Position numbers and translations under genes: made by a program
Source of the DNA: Mycolicibacterium moriokaense
Lineage (GTDB): Bacteria; Actinomycetota; Actinomycetes; Mycobacteriales; Mycobacteriaceae
NCBI RefSeq assembly: GCF_010726085.1
Contig: NZ_AP022560.1
Location: 3,348,001 to 3,412,000 of the forward strand
Reading direction: 5' to 3'
Length of the DNA: 64,000 bases
Notes under the pieces: generated by a model
What the model was told of the DNA's origin: nothing
The model's database searches: none
The model's input: only the letters and a program-made list of their open reading frames with translations
Shown: positions 22,751-31,571 of the stretch, piece after piece
Layout: every line of letters starts with the position of its first letter
Numbering within the stretch: position 1 is the stretch's first letter

Positions 22751-23680
22751 TTACCCCGTCAGATGCGGTTTCAACGCCTCCGCGACCGCCGTGACGCCGC
22801 CGGGCTGATAGCCGTTGAGGCTCGTCACCGGGCTCAGGATGACGCCGGTGATGCCCGCGTCGAGCACCTTGGTCTTGATCTGCTCGGCGACCCGCTCGGC
22901 GCTGCCGAACACCGCCTGCTGCCTGAAGTCCTCCGGGATCAGGTCTTCGGTGACGTTCTCGTCGATGATCGCGATCACCAGCATGCTCGTCTCGAGCGTG
23001 GCCGGGTCACGACCGATCTCCTCGCAGCGGGCCTTGACCACGTCCAGCTTGCGGCGCAGCTCGTCGAAGCCCGCGATGACGTTCAAGTGGTCGAAGTACT
23101 TGACCGCCAACGGAATCGTCTTCTTCTCGCCGCTGCCGCCGATCATCAGCGGAATGTGTTCGCGGAAGCGGGGTTCGGCCATGGCCTCTTTTGTGCGGTA
23201 ATACTTTCCGTTGAACGTCGGCCGCTCGCCCTTGAGCATCGGCAGGATGATCTCCAGCGCCTCGCCGAGCTTGTTGAAACGATCGGTGAACGTGCCGAAC
23301 TCGTAGCCAAGGGAATCGTGTTCGAGTTCGTACCAGCCCGTGCCGATGCCCAGGATCGCGCGGCCCTGGCTGATCACGTCGAGGGTGGTGATGGCCTTGG
23401 CCAGCAGCGTGGGATTGCGGTAGGTGTTCCCGGTGACCAACGTGCCCAACTGGACCCGCTCGGTCGCGGTCGCCAGCGCCCCCAGCGCGGTGTACGCCTC
23501 GAGCATCGGTTGGTCCGGGGTGCCGAGACCCGGCAGTTGGTAGAAGTGGTCCATGACGAAGACGGAGTCGAAGCCTGCGGCCTCGGCTTCCTGAGCCTGC
23601 GCGATCACCGTGGGGAAGATTTCGGCGACGCCGGTGCCGTACGAGAAGTTGGGGATCTGAAGTCCGAGTTTGATGGTCAC
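22751..23680 (-). CDS. LLM-class F420-dependent oxidoreductase
   Basis: 309 residues from GTG 23680 (VTIKLGLQIPNFSYGTGV); an upstream in-frame start at 23698 only adds MWLRKG. The TIM-barrel luciferase-like fold is shown by AEAAGFDSVFVMDHF, RVQLGTLVTGNTYRNPTLLAK, GIGTGWYELEHDSLGYEF and IPLMIGGSGEKKT. Such mycobacterial proteins use coenzyme F420 for hydride transfer on unknown substrates. Counterpart of Rv1855c. Confidence 0.88.
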   Translation of the reverse strand: MTIKLGLQIPNFSYGTGVAEIFPTVIAQAQEAEAAGFDSVFVMDHFYQLPGLGTPDQPMLEAYTALGALATATERVQLGTLVTGNTYRNPTLLAKAITTLDVISQGRAILGIGTGWYELEHDSLGYEFGTFTDRFNKLGEALEIILPMLKGERPTFNGKYYRTKEAMAEPRFREHIPLMIGGSGEKKTIPLAVKYFDHLNVIAGFDELRRKLDVVKARCEEIGRDPATLETSMLVIAIIDENVTEDLIPEDFRQQAVFGSAERVAEQIKTKVLDAGITGVILSPVTSLNGYQPGGVTAVAEALKPHLTG

Positions 23681-23747
23681 GCCTTTACGTAACCACAACT
23701 AACCGGGGCGGTCACCCCGCTTTAGCTTCGGGCGAACGAGGGAATAT

Positions 23748-24419
23748 TCAGCCGAAGTTTGCGAGCGCGCCGTGGCTGACGTGCAGCGTCTGCCCGGTGA
23801 TGTGGCGCGCGGCCGGCGTGGTCAGGAACAATGCGAGCCGGCTGATCTCCTCGGCCACCGACGGCGGCGTACGCGTCAGCCCGTCGTAGCCGGGTTCGGC
23901 GCTGCGGCCCGATGCGACCGTGTTGACGGTGATGCCGCGGATCCCGAAGTGCGTCGCCTGCCCGGCGGTCCAGTCGGACACCGCCGCCTTGATGGCGGCT
24001 CCGGCGCTGCCCTCGGCCGGGTTCTCGGGAACGACGTTGATGATCGTCCCGCCCGACCGGAGGTGATCGCCGAGGATCTGCACGGTGAGCACGGCCGAGA
24101 GCGCGGTGCTCTCGAGCGCCTTGCGCCACGCCGTGGCCAGGTCGGCCAGCGAATACGTCCGCGGGTCGCCGCCGTCCCAGTCCGGGGCGGGCACGTTGAC
24201 GATGGTGTCCAGGTGGTGGGGGAAATGACTCCGCGCCGCCTCGAGGCTCGCGGGGTCGGTGTTGTCGAGGACGATGGCATCGACCTCGAGTTCCTTCGCG
24301 GTCACCTCGAGGTCGTCGCGGCGTGCGCCGACGATGACGACCCGGTGCCCCGCGTCACGGAAGTTTTCTGCGATCGTCCGGCCCAGATCGGTGTCGCCGC
24401 CGGTGACAAGCACCTCCAT
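23748..24419 (-). CDS. Short-chain dehydrogenase/reductase-like protein
   Basis: 223 residues from ATG 24419 (GGAGG eight bases upstream). Nucleotide-binding VLVTGGDTDLGRTIAENF and VVIVGARRDD; a later NVVPENPAEGSAGAAIKAAVSDWTAGQA replaces the usual YxxxK, which I do not see, so catalysis is doubtful and the protein may be a non-canonical SDR. It ends with the SDR tail HITGQTLHVSHGALANFG. Matches Rv1856c by position and size. It is transcribed away from modBC. Confidence 0.82.
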   Translation of the reverse strand: MEVLVTGGDTDLGRTIAENFRDAGHRVVIVGARRDDLEVTAKELEVDAIVLDNTDPASLEAARSHFPHHLDTIVNVPAPDWDGGDPRTYSLADLATAWRKALESTALSAVLTVQILGDHLRSGGTIINVVPENPAEGSAGAAIKAAVSDWTAGQATHFGIRGITVNTVASGRSAEPGYDGLTRTPPSVAEEISRLALFLTTPAARHITGQTLHVSHGALANFG

Positions 24420-24621
24420 CGCAAGGACCTCCTCCGTGTTCAACGCTGAACCCCAGTCGTTGCACCAGAATGTTACTGGACAGTAGCTACTGGAGGAAAC
24501 ACGGCACGCAGCACTTGGGCCCACATCGCCTCCGAAGTGCCATAGGGTCGTGATCTGTGAAGCCCACCGCGGCGGTGACCAGCTCGAACATCGGCCCCAT
24601 TTCCGCAGCTCGCGCCACGCC
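24420..24621. promoter_or_regulatory. Divergent SDR / modB intergenic region with a 12-base palindrome
   Basis: Contains the perfect palindrome CAGTAGCTACTG at 24481-24492, flanked by the repeat TTACTGGA / CTACTGGA. This is a plausible operator for an unidentified regulator. It does not resemble the enterobacterial ModE box. Confidence 0.4.
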
Positions 24622-24625
24622 TTGA
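24557..24625 (+). other. 22-codon ORF in the position of the missing modA
   Basis: GTG 24557 to TGA 24623-24625, beginning [14 protein letters not shown]. Its stop overlaps the TTG used by modB (TTGA), which is the usual coupling arrangement of a real upstream gene. It may be what is left of modA (Rv1857 position) after a deletion, but the sequence itself is too short to prove homology. Confidence 0.3.
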
Positions 24626-25422
24626 CCTCGTCGGCCGTCCTCCCTCGCTGGATCTACCTCCCGGCCGCGCTCGGGGCGTTGTTCGTCGCCGTTCCGCTCG
24701 TGGCGGTGGCGGCCAAGGTCGACTGGCCGCGGTTCTGGTCGTTGATCACCAGCCCGGCATCGCTGTCGGCGTTGGAGCTGAGCCTGAAAACCGCCGCGGC
24801 GAGCACCGTGCTCTGCCTGATCCTGGGTGTCCCGATGGCGCTGGTGTTGGCTCGCAGCGAGACCAGGGTGGTCCGGATGGTTCGGCCGTTGATCCTGCTG
24901 CCGCTGGTGCTTCCGCCGGTGGTCGGCGGCATCGCGCTGCTCTACGCGTACGGCCGCCTGGGCCTGATCGGCCAGTACCTGGATGCCGCGGGGATCCAGA
25001 TCGCGTTCACCACGACCGCCGTCGTGCTGGCGCAGACGTTCGTATCGCTGCCGTTCCTGGTCATCTCGCTGGAGGGCGCCGCGCGCACCGCCGGTAACGA
25101 CTTCGAGGTGGTCGCCGCGACCCTGGGTGCGAAGCCCACGACGGTGTGGTGGCGGGTGACGCTGCCACTGCTGGCTCCCGGGCTGGTGTCCGGCGCGGTG
25201 CTGGCTTTCGCGAGGGCGCTGGGGGAGTTCGGCGCTACGCTGACGTTCGCGGGTTCCCGCGAGGGCGTCACACGCACACTTCCGCTGGAGATCTATCTTC
25301 AGCGGGAGAGCGACGCCGACTCCGCGGTCGCGCTGTCGTTGCTGCTCGTCGTGGTCGCCGCGGTCGTCGTCGTCGGTCTTGGCAGCAGGCGGCTGCGTGC
25401 CGGGGGCGCCAATGCGTGGTGA
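24622..25422 (+). CDS. modB: Molybdate ABC transporter permease
   Basis: 266 residues if started at TTG 24622 ([21 protein letters not shown]), the length expected for mycobacterial ModB; an earlier in-frame start at 24550 adds a non-family N-terminus. About five to six membrane helices. The permease EAA loop is visible in [32 protein letters not shown]. It forms the channel for molybdate (or tungstate) with ModC. No clear ribosome site precedes TTG 24622. The binding-protein gene modA, normally just upstream, is missing. Confidence 0.88.
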   Translation: MTSSAVLPRWIYLPAALGALFVAVPLVAVAAKVDWPRFWSLITSPASLSALELSLKTAAASTVLCLILGVPMALVLARSETRVVRMVRPLILLPLVLPPVVGGIALLYAYGRLGLIGQYLDAAGIQIAFTTTAVVLAQTFVSLPFLVISLEGAARTAGNDFEVVAATLGAKPTTVWWRVTLPLLAPGLVSGAVLAFARALGEFGATLTFAGSREGVTRTLPLEIYLQRESDADSAVALSLLLVVVAAVVVVGLGSRRLRAGGANAW

Positions 25423-25428
25423 GTCATC

Positions 25429-26487
25429 GTGACGGGCATCAGTGTGCGCGCTGTGGTCGAAAACCGCGGTGTTGACATCGAATTCGCGGTTGCCGCCGGA
25501 GAGGTCCTCGCCGTGCTGGGCCCCAACGGGGCGGGCAAGTCGACGACCCTGCACGTGATCGCGGGGCTGGTGCGGCCCGATGACGGCGTCGTTCATGTCG
25601 GTGGCCGCGTGTTGACCGACACCGAGACCGGCACGCATGTCGCCACTCATGACCGCCGGGTCGGGCTGCTGTTGCAGGATCCGCTGTTGTTTCCGCATCT
25701 GAGCGTCGCCGCCAACGTCGCGTTCTCGCCGCGCAGCTCCAAAGCGGATGCGGCGCGCTGGCTGGACGAGGTCGAGGCAGGCGACCTTGCCGATCGCATG
25801 CCGCGACAGCTGTCCGGGGGGCAGGCGCAACGGATCGCCCTGGCTCGCGCGCTGGCGGCTGAGCCGGATGTCCTGCTGCTCGACGAGCCGTTGGCCGGCC
25901 TGGACGTCGGGGTGGCCGCCACCATGCGCACGCTGCTGAGCCGGGTGATGGTCCGCGACGGCCGATCGGCGGTGCTGATCACCCACGACCTGGTCGACGT
26001 GCTGACCCTCGCCGACACGGTGCTCATCCTCGAGGAGGGCAAGATCGCCGAAAAGGGTTCGACCGCATCGGTTTTAGCGTCGCCGAGGAGCAAGTTCGGG
26101 GCGCGAGTCGCCGGTGTGAACCTCGTGATCGGCACCGCGGGCGACGACGGAGTGCTGACGACGCCGTGGGCGTCCTCCTGGCATGGCGTCGCCGGGCCCG
26201 ATGTCGTCGCGGGACGCCCCGCGGTCGCCTTGTTCTCGCCGACGGCCGTCGCTGTGTACCGGGACAAGCCGCACGGCAGCCCCCGCAACACGATCGCCGT
26301 GACCGTCGCCGAACTCGACAGCCACGGATCGTCGATCCGGGTGCGCGCCGAGGATCAGCCAGACGGTGCGCCCGGTCTGGCCGCCGACATCACCACCGAT
26401 TCGGCGGCCGAACTGCGGCTGACGCCGGGGGAGCAGGTGTACTTCTCGGTGAAGGCCCAGGAGGTCACCCTGCTCCCGAGCCCGTAA
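25429..26487 (+). CDS. modC: Molybdate ABC transporter ATP-binding protein
   Basis: 352 residues. Walker A GPNGAGKST (31-39), Q-loop LLLQDPLLFPHLSV, signature LSGGQAQRIALARAL, Walker B VLLLDEPLAGLD, switch His in ITHDL. The C-terminal ~110 residues hold a TOBE/Mop-like domain (RNTIAVTVAELDSHGSSIRVRA and ending LTPGEQVYFSVKAQEVTLLPSP) that senses oxyanion. GTG start seven bases after the modB stop. Equivalent to Rv1859. Confidence 0.93.
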   Translation: MTGISVRAVVENRGVDIEFAVAAGEVLAVLGPNGAGKSTTLHVIAGLVRPDDGVVHVGGRVLTDTETGTHVATHDRRVGLLLQDPLLFPHLSVAANVAFSPRSSKADAARWLDEVEAGDLADRMPRQLSGGQAQRIALARALAAEPDVLLLDEPLAGLDVGVAATMRTLLSRVMVRDGRSAVLITHDLVDVLTLADTVLILEEGKIAEKGSTASVLASPRSKFGARVAGVNLVIGTAGDDGVLTTPWASSWHGVAGPDVVAGRPAVALFSPTAVAVYRDKPHGSPRNTIAVTVAELDSHGSSIRVRAEDQPDGAPGLAADITTDSAAELRLTPGEQVYFSVKAQEVTLLPSP

Positions 26488-26672
26488 CGGTGGGGCTCAT
26501 CGCCGCGAATTAACGACTGGAACGCACCACACCCGCGCCCACCCGGCACCGACGCGGCCCGCGCCACGCGTGGGGGCTTCGTCATGTGTCAGCAATCATC
26601 GATTATCCCGCTTACAGGGGATTCATAGCTTCTAGCAATGTCACAATTCGGCACATTTAGAGCACCACACAC

Positions 26673-26700
26673 TTGCGTCACGACGGTAACACGGTAGTTT
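26673..26700 (+). promoter_or_regulatory. Candidate apa promoter giving a leaderless transcript
   Basis: TTGCGT (26673-26678), a 16-base spacer and TAGTTT (26695-26700). The ATG of apa starts seven bases after the -10, so transcription would begin at or next to the start codon, which is common in mycobacteria. No ribosome site is present upstream of the ATG, which agrees with this. Confidence 0.4.
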
Positions 26701-26707
26701 CTTTCCC

Positions 26708-27718
26708 ATGGATCAGCCGGACGCCATGGGCGCACACCGCAAGGGCCTCTCGAAGTCGCTGGCGCTCGCAGCGCTGACCGGCGCCACCGCAGTGGCGCTG
26801 GCGCTGCCGTCGATCGCGCAAGCGCAGCCGGAGCCCACGCCGACGCCAGAGCCGCCGCCAAGCGGCAACACGTTCATTCAGGGGCCACCGCCTCCGCCCG
26901 CGGACCCGAACGCACCGCCGCCCCCGCCGGCGGATCCGAATGCACCAGCACCGCCGCCTGCGGATCCCAACGCACCGCCGGCCCCACCCGCGGATCCGAA
27001 CGCACCGGCCCCGCCGCCCGTCGACCCGGGCCGGGTCGACAACGCCGCCGGCGGACTGAGCTTCGTCGTGCCCGCCGGCTGGAAGGTCTCCGACGCCACC
27101 CAGCTCTCGTACGGCCAGGTGCTGTTGACGAAGATCGCGCCCGAAGGCGCTGAGCCGCCGAACGATACGAGCGTGCTCCTCGGACGGCTCGACCTCAAGC
27201 TGTTCGCAGGTGCCGAAACCGACAACACCAAAGCGGCGCAACGGCTTGCGTCGGATATGGGCGAGTTCTTCATGCCGTTCCCCGGCACTCGTGTGAACCA
27301 GCAGACGGTTCAACTCGATGCGGCGGGTATGCCCGGTGTGGCGTCGTACTACGAGGTGAAGTTCACCGACACCAACAAGCCGACCGGTCAGATCTGGGCC
27401 GGCGTGGTCGGTGAGCCCGTCGAGCCCGGCACGCCGCGCGGCCAGCGGACCCCGCAGCGCTGGTTCGTCGTCTGGCTCGGAACCGAAACCAACCCGGTGC
27501 CAAAGGAAGAGGCCATCGCGTTGGCCAACTCGATCCGGCCGTACACGCCGCCCGCGGCGCCTCCGCCACCGGACCCGAACGCACCGCCTCCGCCGGCCGA
27601 TCCGAACGCACCGCCGCCTCCGCCGGCTGACCCCAACGCGCCGCCCGCGCGGCCGGGTGTCGGCGTCGCTGTGCCGGTGGCACCCGAGGCAGCGCCGGGA
27701 ATGCTCCCGCCGTCCTGA
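26708..27718 (+). CDS. apa: Alanine- and proline-rich secreted protein Apa (MPT32 / ModD family)
   Basis: 336 residues. Signal peptide to about residue 39 (ALPSIAQA before QPEPTPTP). Then a Pro-rich stalk with four 10-residue ADPNAP repeats (about residues 65-104), a central globular domain ([20 protein letters not shown] to [23 protein letters not shown]) and a second Pro-rich tail with further DPNAP repeats. In M. tuberculosis Apa (Rv1860) is a mannosylated fibronectin-binding adhesin secreted to the wall and medium; the Thr/Pro region after the signal is the likely glycosylation area here. Despite the old name ModD, a role in molybdate uptake is not supported by the sequence. Confidence 0.94.
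   Translation: MDQPDAMGAHRKGLSKSLALAALTGATAVALALPSIAQAQPEPTPTPEPPPSGNTFIQGPPPPPADPNAPPPPPADPNAPAPPPADPNAPPAPPADPNAPAPPPVDPGRVDNAAGGLSFVVPAGWKVSDATQLSYGQVLLTKIAPEGAEPPNDTSVLLGRLDLKLFAGAETDNTKAAQRLASDMGEFFMPFPGTRVNQQTVQLDAAGMPGVASYYEVKFTDTNKPTGQIWAGVVGEPVEPGTPRGQRTPQRWFVVWLGTETNPVPKEEAIALANSIRPYTPPAAPPPPDPNAPPPPADPNAPPPPPADPNAPPARPGVGVAVPVAPEAAPGMLPPS
26900..27019 (+). repeat. Four 30-base coding repeats (ADPNAP units) in apa
   Basis: Tandem degenerate units of GCGGAYCCGAAYGCACC type encode [10 protein letters not shown] and variants. A shorter set occurs again at 27569-27648 in the same gene. Purely coding repeats likely to vary in copy number between strains. Confidence 0.85.
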
Positions 27719-27733
27719 CGGACTGACGGAACG

Positions 27734-27786
27734 CCGCGGGCCCCGAAAACCTAACTGTCAGTTGGTGTTCAGGGGCCAACCCGCGG
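27734..27786. terminator. Possible bidirectional hairpin between converging genes
   Basis: CCGCGGG-CCCC (27734-27744) can pair with GGGG...CCCGCGG (27772-27786) across a 27-base loop. It lies after the apa stop and overlaps the last codons of the converging small gene. There is no T-run, so the call is weak. Confidence 0.35.
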
Positions 27787-28020
27787 TGGCTGGGCGGTGG
27801 CGACGTTGACGATGAAGCAGTTGGTCCCGCCGAACCCGAGTACACCTGTGGTCTGGCAGCGCTCGAAGTTGCCGTCGGGTGCGACCGGTCCGTCGCAGAT
27901 CTCGCCGCCACCCCACGGGGTCCAGCCCGCCTGGCAGCCGGCGTTCGCCGGAGCAGCCAAGGCTACGGCGATGCCGCTTGCCGTCAACGCACTGATCGCC
28001 AGTGCAACAAGTGCTTTCAT
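27769..28020 (-). CDS. Small secreted protein with four cysteines
   Basis: 83 residues from ATG 28020, with a strong GGAGG-rich upstream tract. Sec signal peptide of 27 residues ending APANA, then a 56-residue mature part with four Cys (CQAGW, ICDGP, RCQTT, NCFIV), enough for two disulfides. It resembles small mycobacterial secreted proteins of unknown function. It converges on apa. Confidence 0.8.
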   Translation of the reverse strand: MKALVALAISALTASGIAVALAAPANAGCQAGWTPWGGGEICDGPVAPDGNFERCQTTGVLGFGGTNCFIVNVATAQPPRVGP

Positions 28021-28242
28021 AACCTCCACCTCCCCATGCGGTACCGGGCTTGGACCGGCACATAGCTGTCCCGCGGTGGAGACCGCGTCATACACAGGTT
28101 ATGCCGTCGTGACCGTTTAGGAATCCCAATTCGACGACTGCTGATCTTGACCGTGCTAACGGCCGAATCGTTATCCGCGTCCGGTATAGCTGAAGTCGGC
28201 CCAGCGGTCACGCCGTGCCACGGCCAGCGATAGGAGATCCAG

Positions 28243-28548
28243 ATGGACATCATTGCGGCTACCGAGTTCCTCGGAGAACGGTCCACCACGCTCACCAGCG
28301 TCGGCTGGATCGGCTACATCATCATCGGCGCGCTTGCCGGCTGGATCGCCGGAAAGATCGTCAAGGGCAGAGGATCCGGCATTCTGATGAACATCGTGAT
28401 CGGCGTCGTCGGCGCCTTGATCGGTGGCTTCCTCCTCAGCTTCTGGTTCGACACCGCTGAGGGCGGTTGGTGGTTCACCTTCTTCACCGCGATCCTCGGT
28501 TCGGTGATCCTGCTCTGGCTCGTCGGCCTGGTGCAGAAGAAGACCTAG
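28243..28548 (+). CDS. GlsB/YeaQ/YmgE-family (transglycosylase-associated) membrane protein
   Basis: 101 residues with three predicted membrane helices (IGYIIIGALAGWIAGKIVKG, ILMNIVIGVVGALIGGFLL, WFTFFTAILGSVILLWLVGL). The Gly-rich pattern GALAGWIAGKIVKGRGSGILMN is the family signature. AGGAG lies six bases before the ATG. Function unknown; family members are stress-associated. Matches Rv1861 by position and length. Confidence 0.9.
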   Translation: MDIIAATEFLGERSTTLTSVGWIGYIIIGALAGWIAGKIVKGRGSGILMNIVIGVVGALIGGFLLSFWFDTAEGGWWFTFFTAILGSVILLWLVGLVQKKT

Positions 28549-28563
28549 CGTCACGATGGGGTG

Positions 28564-29595
28564 ATGAGCACCCCAACGATGAGCGCGTGGCGGGTCCAGC
28601 GGCCGGGCCCGATCAACGGCCGGCCGCTGGAGCACGTCACCGTGGATGTGCCACGGCCCGCACGCGGTGAACTTCTCGTCGCGGTGCGGGCATGTGGCGT
28701 GTGCCGCACCGATCTTCACGTCGCCGAGGGCGATCTGCCCGTGCATCGTCACGGCGTCATCCCGGGCCATGAGGTGGTGGCCGAAGTCATCGAGGTCGGC
28801 CCAGAGGTCGGCCCCGAGAATGCCGACAGCGAATTCAAGGTCGGCGACCGCGTCGGCATCGCCTGGCTTCGGCATACGTGCGGCACATGCAAGTACTGCC
28901 GGAGCGGCAACGAGAACCTGTGCCCGGAATCGCGCTACACCGGGTGGGATGCCGACGGCGGGTACGCCGAATTCGCCACTGTCCCAGCCGCTTACGCACA
29001 CCCACTGCCGCAGGGATACTCCGATACCGAGCTGGCGCCGCTGCTGTGCGCGGGGATCATCGGCTACCGTGCGCTGCTGCGGGCCGAACTGCCGCCAGGG
29101 GGGCGCCTCGGCATCTACGGGTTCGGGGGAAGCGCGCACCTCACGGCACAGGTGGCGCTCGCGCAGGGCGCCGAGGTGCACGTGATGACGCGCGGTGAGA
29201 AGGCGAAGGAATTGGCGTTGGCACTCGGCGCGGCGTCGGTGCAGGGGGCCGCCGACCGTCCACCTGTGCCGCTGGACTCAGCGATTCTCTTCGCACCGGT
29301 CGGCGATCTGGTGCTGCCCGCGATGGCGGCCCTGGACCGCGGTGGCACGCTGGCCGTCGCCGGTATCCACCTGTCGGACATTCCGTCGATGAACTATCAG
29401 CGGCACCTGTTCCAGGAGCGCCAGTTGCGGTCGGTGACGTCGAACACGCGCGCCGACGCCCGCGAGTTCCTGGCTTTCGCCGGCCGCCATCACCTCGAGG
29501 TGACGAGTCCGGAATACCCCTTGGGGAAGGCCGACGAGGCGCTCGCGTATTTAAGCGCCGGGCGCATCTCCGGCGCAGCGGTGCTGGTGGTCTAG
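28564..29595 (+). CDS. adhA: Zinc-dependent alcohol dehydrogenase AdhA
   Basis: 343 residues from ATG 28564 (GTG three bases upstream is an alternative). Zinc-ligand motifs: catalytic [22 protein letters not shown], structural four-Cys lobe [15 protein letters not shown], and a final catalytic Cys in [16 protein letters not shown](P) fold [25 protein letters not shown]. Medium-chain dehydrogenase acting on unknown alcohols. Orthologue of Rv1862. Its TAG overlaps the converging stop of the next gene through a CTAG palindrome. Confidence 0.92.
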   Translation: MSTPTMSAWRVQRPGPINGRPLEHVTVDVPRPARGELLVAVRACGVCRTDLHVAEGDLPVHRHGVIPGHEVVAEVIEVGPEVGPENADSEFKVGDRVGIAWLRHTCGTCKYCRSGNENLCPESRYTGWDADGGYAEFATVPAAYAHPLPQGYSDTELAPLLCAGIIGYRALLRAELPPGGRLGIYGFGGSAHLTAQVALAQGAEVHVMTRGEKAKELALALGAASVQGAADRPPVPLDSAILFAPVGDLVLPAMAALDRGGTLAVAGIHLSDIPSMNYQRHLFQERQLRSVTSNTRADAREFLAFAGRHHLEVTSPEYPLGKADEALAYLSAGRISGAAVLVV

Positions 29596-30071
29596 AGAGC
29601 CGCGAGCGCGGCGCCGAGCCGGCCCTTCAAGTCGCCGCGGCCATACCGGTAGAGCGGTCCCGTGCCGTCGCCAAGCAGGAGGCGCAGCCGCGCCATGCCG
29701 CGGGCATTCACCGGTCGGGGGGAGTGCAGCCGCAGGGTGATCGCGTCGATCACGTCCTCGGCGTCCGCGATGTTGGTGGCATGTATCGGAATCCGCGATG
29801 ACAGCCCGTGACTGGCTTCGGCCTCGGCGACGGCGGCGCGCAGTGACCGTGCGATAGCCTCTCGCTCGGCCATGGATGTCAGGCGCGCCTCGTGGGCGGC
29901 GAGCGCACTGCCTGCCGGAGCGGGCACGCCGACGGCGAGCTGCCGGTCGAAGTGATCGGCCCGAAGGCGTGCCTTGACTCGTGACATCAGCGAGGGTCGC
30001 GGACGCGCGTCCGGCCAAGCGGTGGTGGCGATGGTGGAAAGAACGTCGGCTGGAATCTTGTTGTCAGCCAT
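29592..30071 (-). CDS. Conserved hypothetical protein
   Basis: 159 residues from ATG 30071 with AGAGG upstream. No family recognised. No signal peptide or membrane helix; two Ala/Arg/Glu-rich helical stretches ([27 protein letters not shown]) and a basic N-terminal part. It is transcribed divergently from the CGNR regulator, and their promoters share an operator-like palindrome, so its expression is probably under that regulator. Confidence 0.65.
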   Translation of the reverse strand: MADNKIPADVLSTIATTAWPDARPRPSLMSRVKARLRADHFDRQLAVGVPAPAGSALAAHEARLTSMAEREAIARSLRAAVAEAEASHGLSSRIPIHATNIADAEDVIDAITLRLHSPRPVNARGMARLRLLLGDGTGPLYRYGRGDLKGRLGAALAAL

Positions 30072-30126
30072 TGGTATCTACCTCTTTGCCGGGGTTTCGG
30101 CATTCGATCTCTAGTGACTGTCTAAA

Positions 30127-30186
30127 ACGCTACACCGGTCATGCATGACCAGTCAAGTTGCTATACCGGTCATGCGGAGTTATCGT
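30127..30186. promoter_or_regulatory. Back-to-back divergent promoters with repeated operator ACCGGTCATGC
   Basis: Rightward: TTGCTA (30158-30163), 17-base spacer, TATCGT (30181-30186), ATG seven bases on (leaderless). Leftward: TTGACT (30156-30151), 18-base spacer, TAGCGT (30132-30127). ACCGGTCATGC occurs in direct orientation at 30134-30144 and 30165-30175, exactly 31 bases (three helical turns) apart, one copy in each spacer. The left copy is extended to the perfect palindrome GGTCATGCATGACC (30137-30150). Confidence 0.7.
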
Positions 30187-30192
30187 GGTCAC

Positions 30193-30780
30193 ATGGCTGC
30201 CGAACCGCAGCGATGGCCCGCCGACGACGAACCCAAGCCGGCGCCGGGACCGCTGCTGCGAGTTCAGGCTCTGGTCAACACCGTCGAGCTGCCCGAAGGG
30301 CCGGACCGGCTGGCCGATCCCGACGACGCCCGGCCGTGGCTTATCGACCAAGGCCTGTTGGCGCCCGACGCCGATCTGGATGGCGCCGACCTGCAACTGC
30401 TGCGCGACGTCCGCGAAGCGTTGCGCGCCCTGCTGGTCGGCAATGGGGGCGGGCCGGCGCCGACCGATGGCGAGCTGGCGCCCTTTCGCGCCGTGGCCGC
30501 CGCCGGAACCGCGCGCGTCGAGTTCGACGCCGACGGGGCGGTGCGCCTGGCCCCGACCGGCGAATCGGTGGCCGAGCGGCTGGTCGAACTGTTGTTGATC
30601 GTGCGAGACGCGCAGCGCGACGGCAGTTGGGCACGGCTGAAGGTCTGTGCGAACGACGAGTGCCGGTGGGCGTTCTACGACAGGTCGCGCAACCACGGCG
30701 GAACGTGGTGCGAGATGTCGGCGTGTGGCAACAAGCTCAAGAACCGCGAATTCCGCGCCCGCCGAAAGGCGAACCGCTGA
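30193..30780 (+). CDS. ABATE/CGNR zinc-finger transcriptional regulator
   Basis: 195 residues from ATG 30193; longer in-frame starts at 30145 lie in the promoter. N-terminal ABATE-type helical domain (about 20-130) and C-terminal CGNR zinc finger: CANDECRWAFYDRSRN...WCEMSACGNKLKNREFRARR, with four Cys ligands and CGNK in place of CGNR. Family proteins are thought to be stress-related DNA-binding regulators. The divergent gene and the operator pair suggest it controls itself and the 159-residue protein. Confidence 0.88.
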   Translation: MAAEPQRWPADDEPKPAPGPLLRVQALVNTVELPEGPDRLADPDDARPWLIDQGLLAPDADLDGADLQLLRDVREALRALLVGNGGGPAPTDGELAPFRAVAAAGTARVEFDADGAVRLAPTGESVAERLVELLLIVRDAQRDGSWARLKVCANDECRWAFYDRSRNHGGTWCEMSACGNKLKNREFRARRKANR

Positions 30781-30798
30781 CCGTCGGCTGGAAGTCAG

Positions 30799-31560
30799 TC
30801 AGGTGGACAGGTGCCACACCAGGGCGGCGGCCAGCGCGCCCAGCCCGTTGAGCGACCAGTGCAACGCGATCGGTGCGATCAGGCTGCCGCTGCGCCGACG
30901 CAGCCAGGTGAAGACGAAACCGGCGAACGCCGTCGCCGCCACGGCCAGCACGACCCCGGCCACCGTCCCGAGCAGGCCACCACCGAACAGCCGGGTGAAT
31001 CCGACGTTACTGCTGGTCAGGCCCAGTGATGTGGCGATATGCCATAACCCGAACAGCAGCGACCCCGCCGCTGCGACACCGCGGAAACCCCAGGCGCGGT
31101 TCAGCGCGCCGTGCAATACGCCACGGAACGCCAACTCCTCGGGGATGACCGTCTGCAGCGGAATGATGATCATCGACGCGATCAACGCGCCGGAGATCGT
31201 CGCGTAGTTGTTGTTCATGAACATCGGCCGCGTCCACGGCAGCAGCGCGCCGATCGCGATCACCGAGACCACCAAGCCGACGGCGGCCAGCGCGTAACCC
31301 GCACCCGACTTCCAGTGCTCTTTGCCCAGTCCGAGTTCGGCCCAGCCCAGGCCGCGTGACCGCACGAGAAGCAGCAGGCCGACCGCGGCCGCGGGCACCG
31401 TGGCGATGCTGGCCCACGGGGTGGTGAAGTGCGCGATGACGTTGGTGAGCGCGAGCACCACGACCACGACGGCGATGTCCACGTAGATTCGGAAGTGATG
31501 AATCGCGGACAGCTGCTCGATCAGCGGGTGCGGCTCGGCTAGCACGGCTTGATCGGACAC
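30799..31560 (-). CDS. CPBP-family intramembrane metalloprotease (Abi-like)
   Basis: 253 residues with about seven membrane helices. Catalytic motifs are EELAFRGVLHG (EExxxR), LLFGLWHIATSL (the F/WxxxH helix) and a third His in APIALHWSLNGLG. Such proteases cleave within membranes, as in prenyl CAAX processing, in maturation of peptides, or in bacteriocin immunity. The substrate here is unknown. Counterpart of Rv1863c. Confidence 0.9.
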   Translation of the reverse strand: MSDQAVLAEPHPLIEQLSAIHHFRIYVDIAVVVVVLALTNVIAHFTTPWASIATVPAAAVGLLLLVRSRGLGWAELGLGKEHWKSGAGYALAAVGLVVSVIAIGALLPWTRPMFMNNNYATISGALIASMIIIPLQTVIPEELAFRGVLHGALNRAWGFRGVAAAGSLLFGLWHIATSLGLTSSNVGFTRLFGGGLLGTVAGVVLAVAATAFAGFVFTWLRRRSGSLIAPIALHWSLNGLGALAAALVWHLST

Positions 31561-31571
31561 GGGTGGCGATT

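Noticed and set aside
23748..24419. A standard active SDR
   Set aside because: The nucleotide-binding end is present but YxxxK is not recognisable, so I kept a cautious 'SDR-like' call.
24550..24621. N-terminal extension of ModB
   Set aside because: Hydrophilic and unlike ModB; TTG 24622 gives the family length and the typical PRWIYLPA start.
26890..27650. Regularly spaced repeats that might look like a CRISPR or minisatellite
   Set aside because: They are in-frame 30-base units coding for ADPNAP-type repeats of Apa; no spacers and no cas genes.
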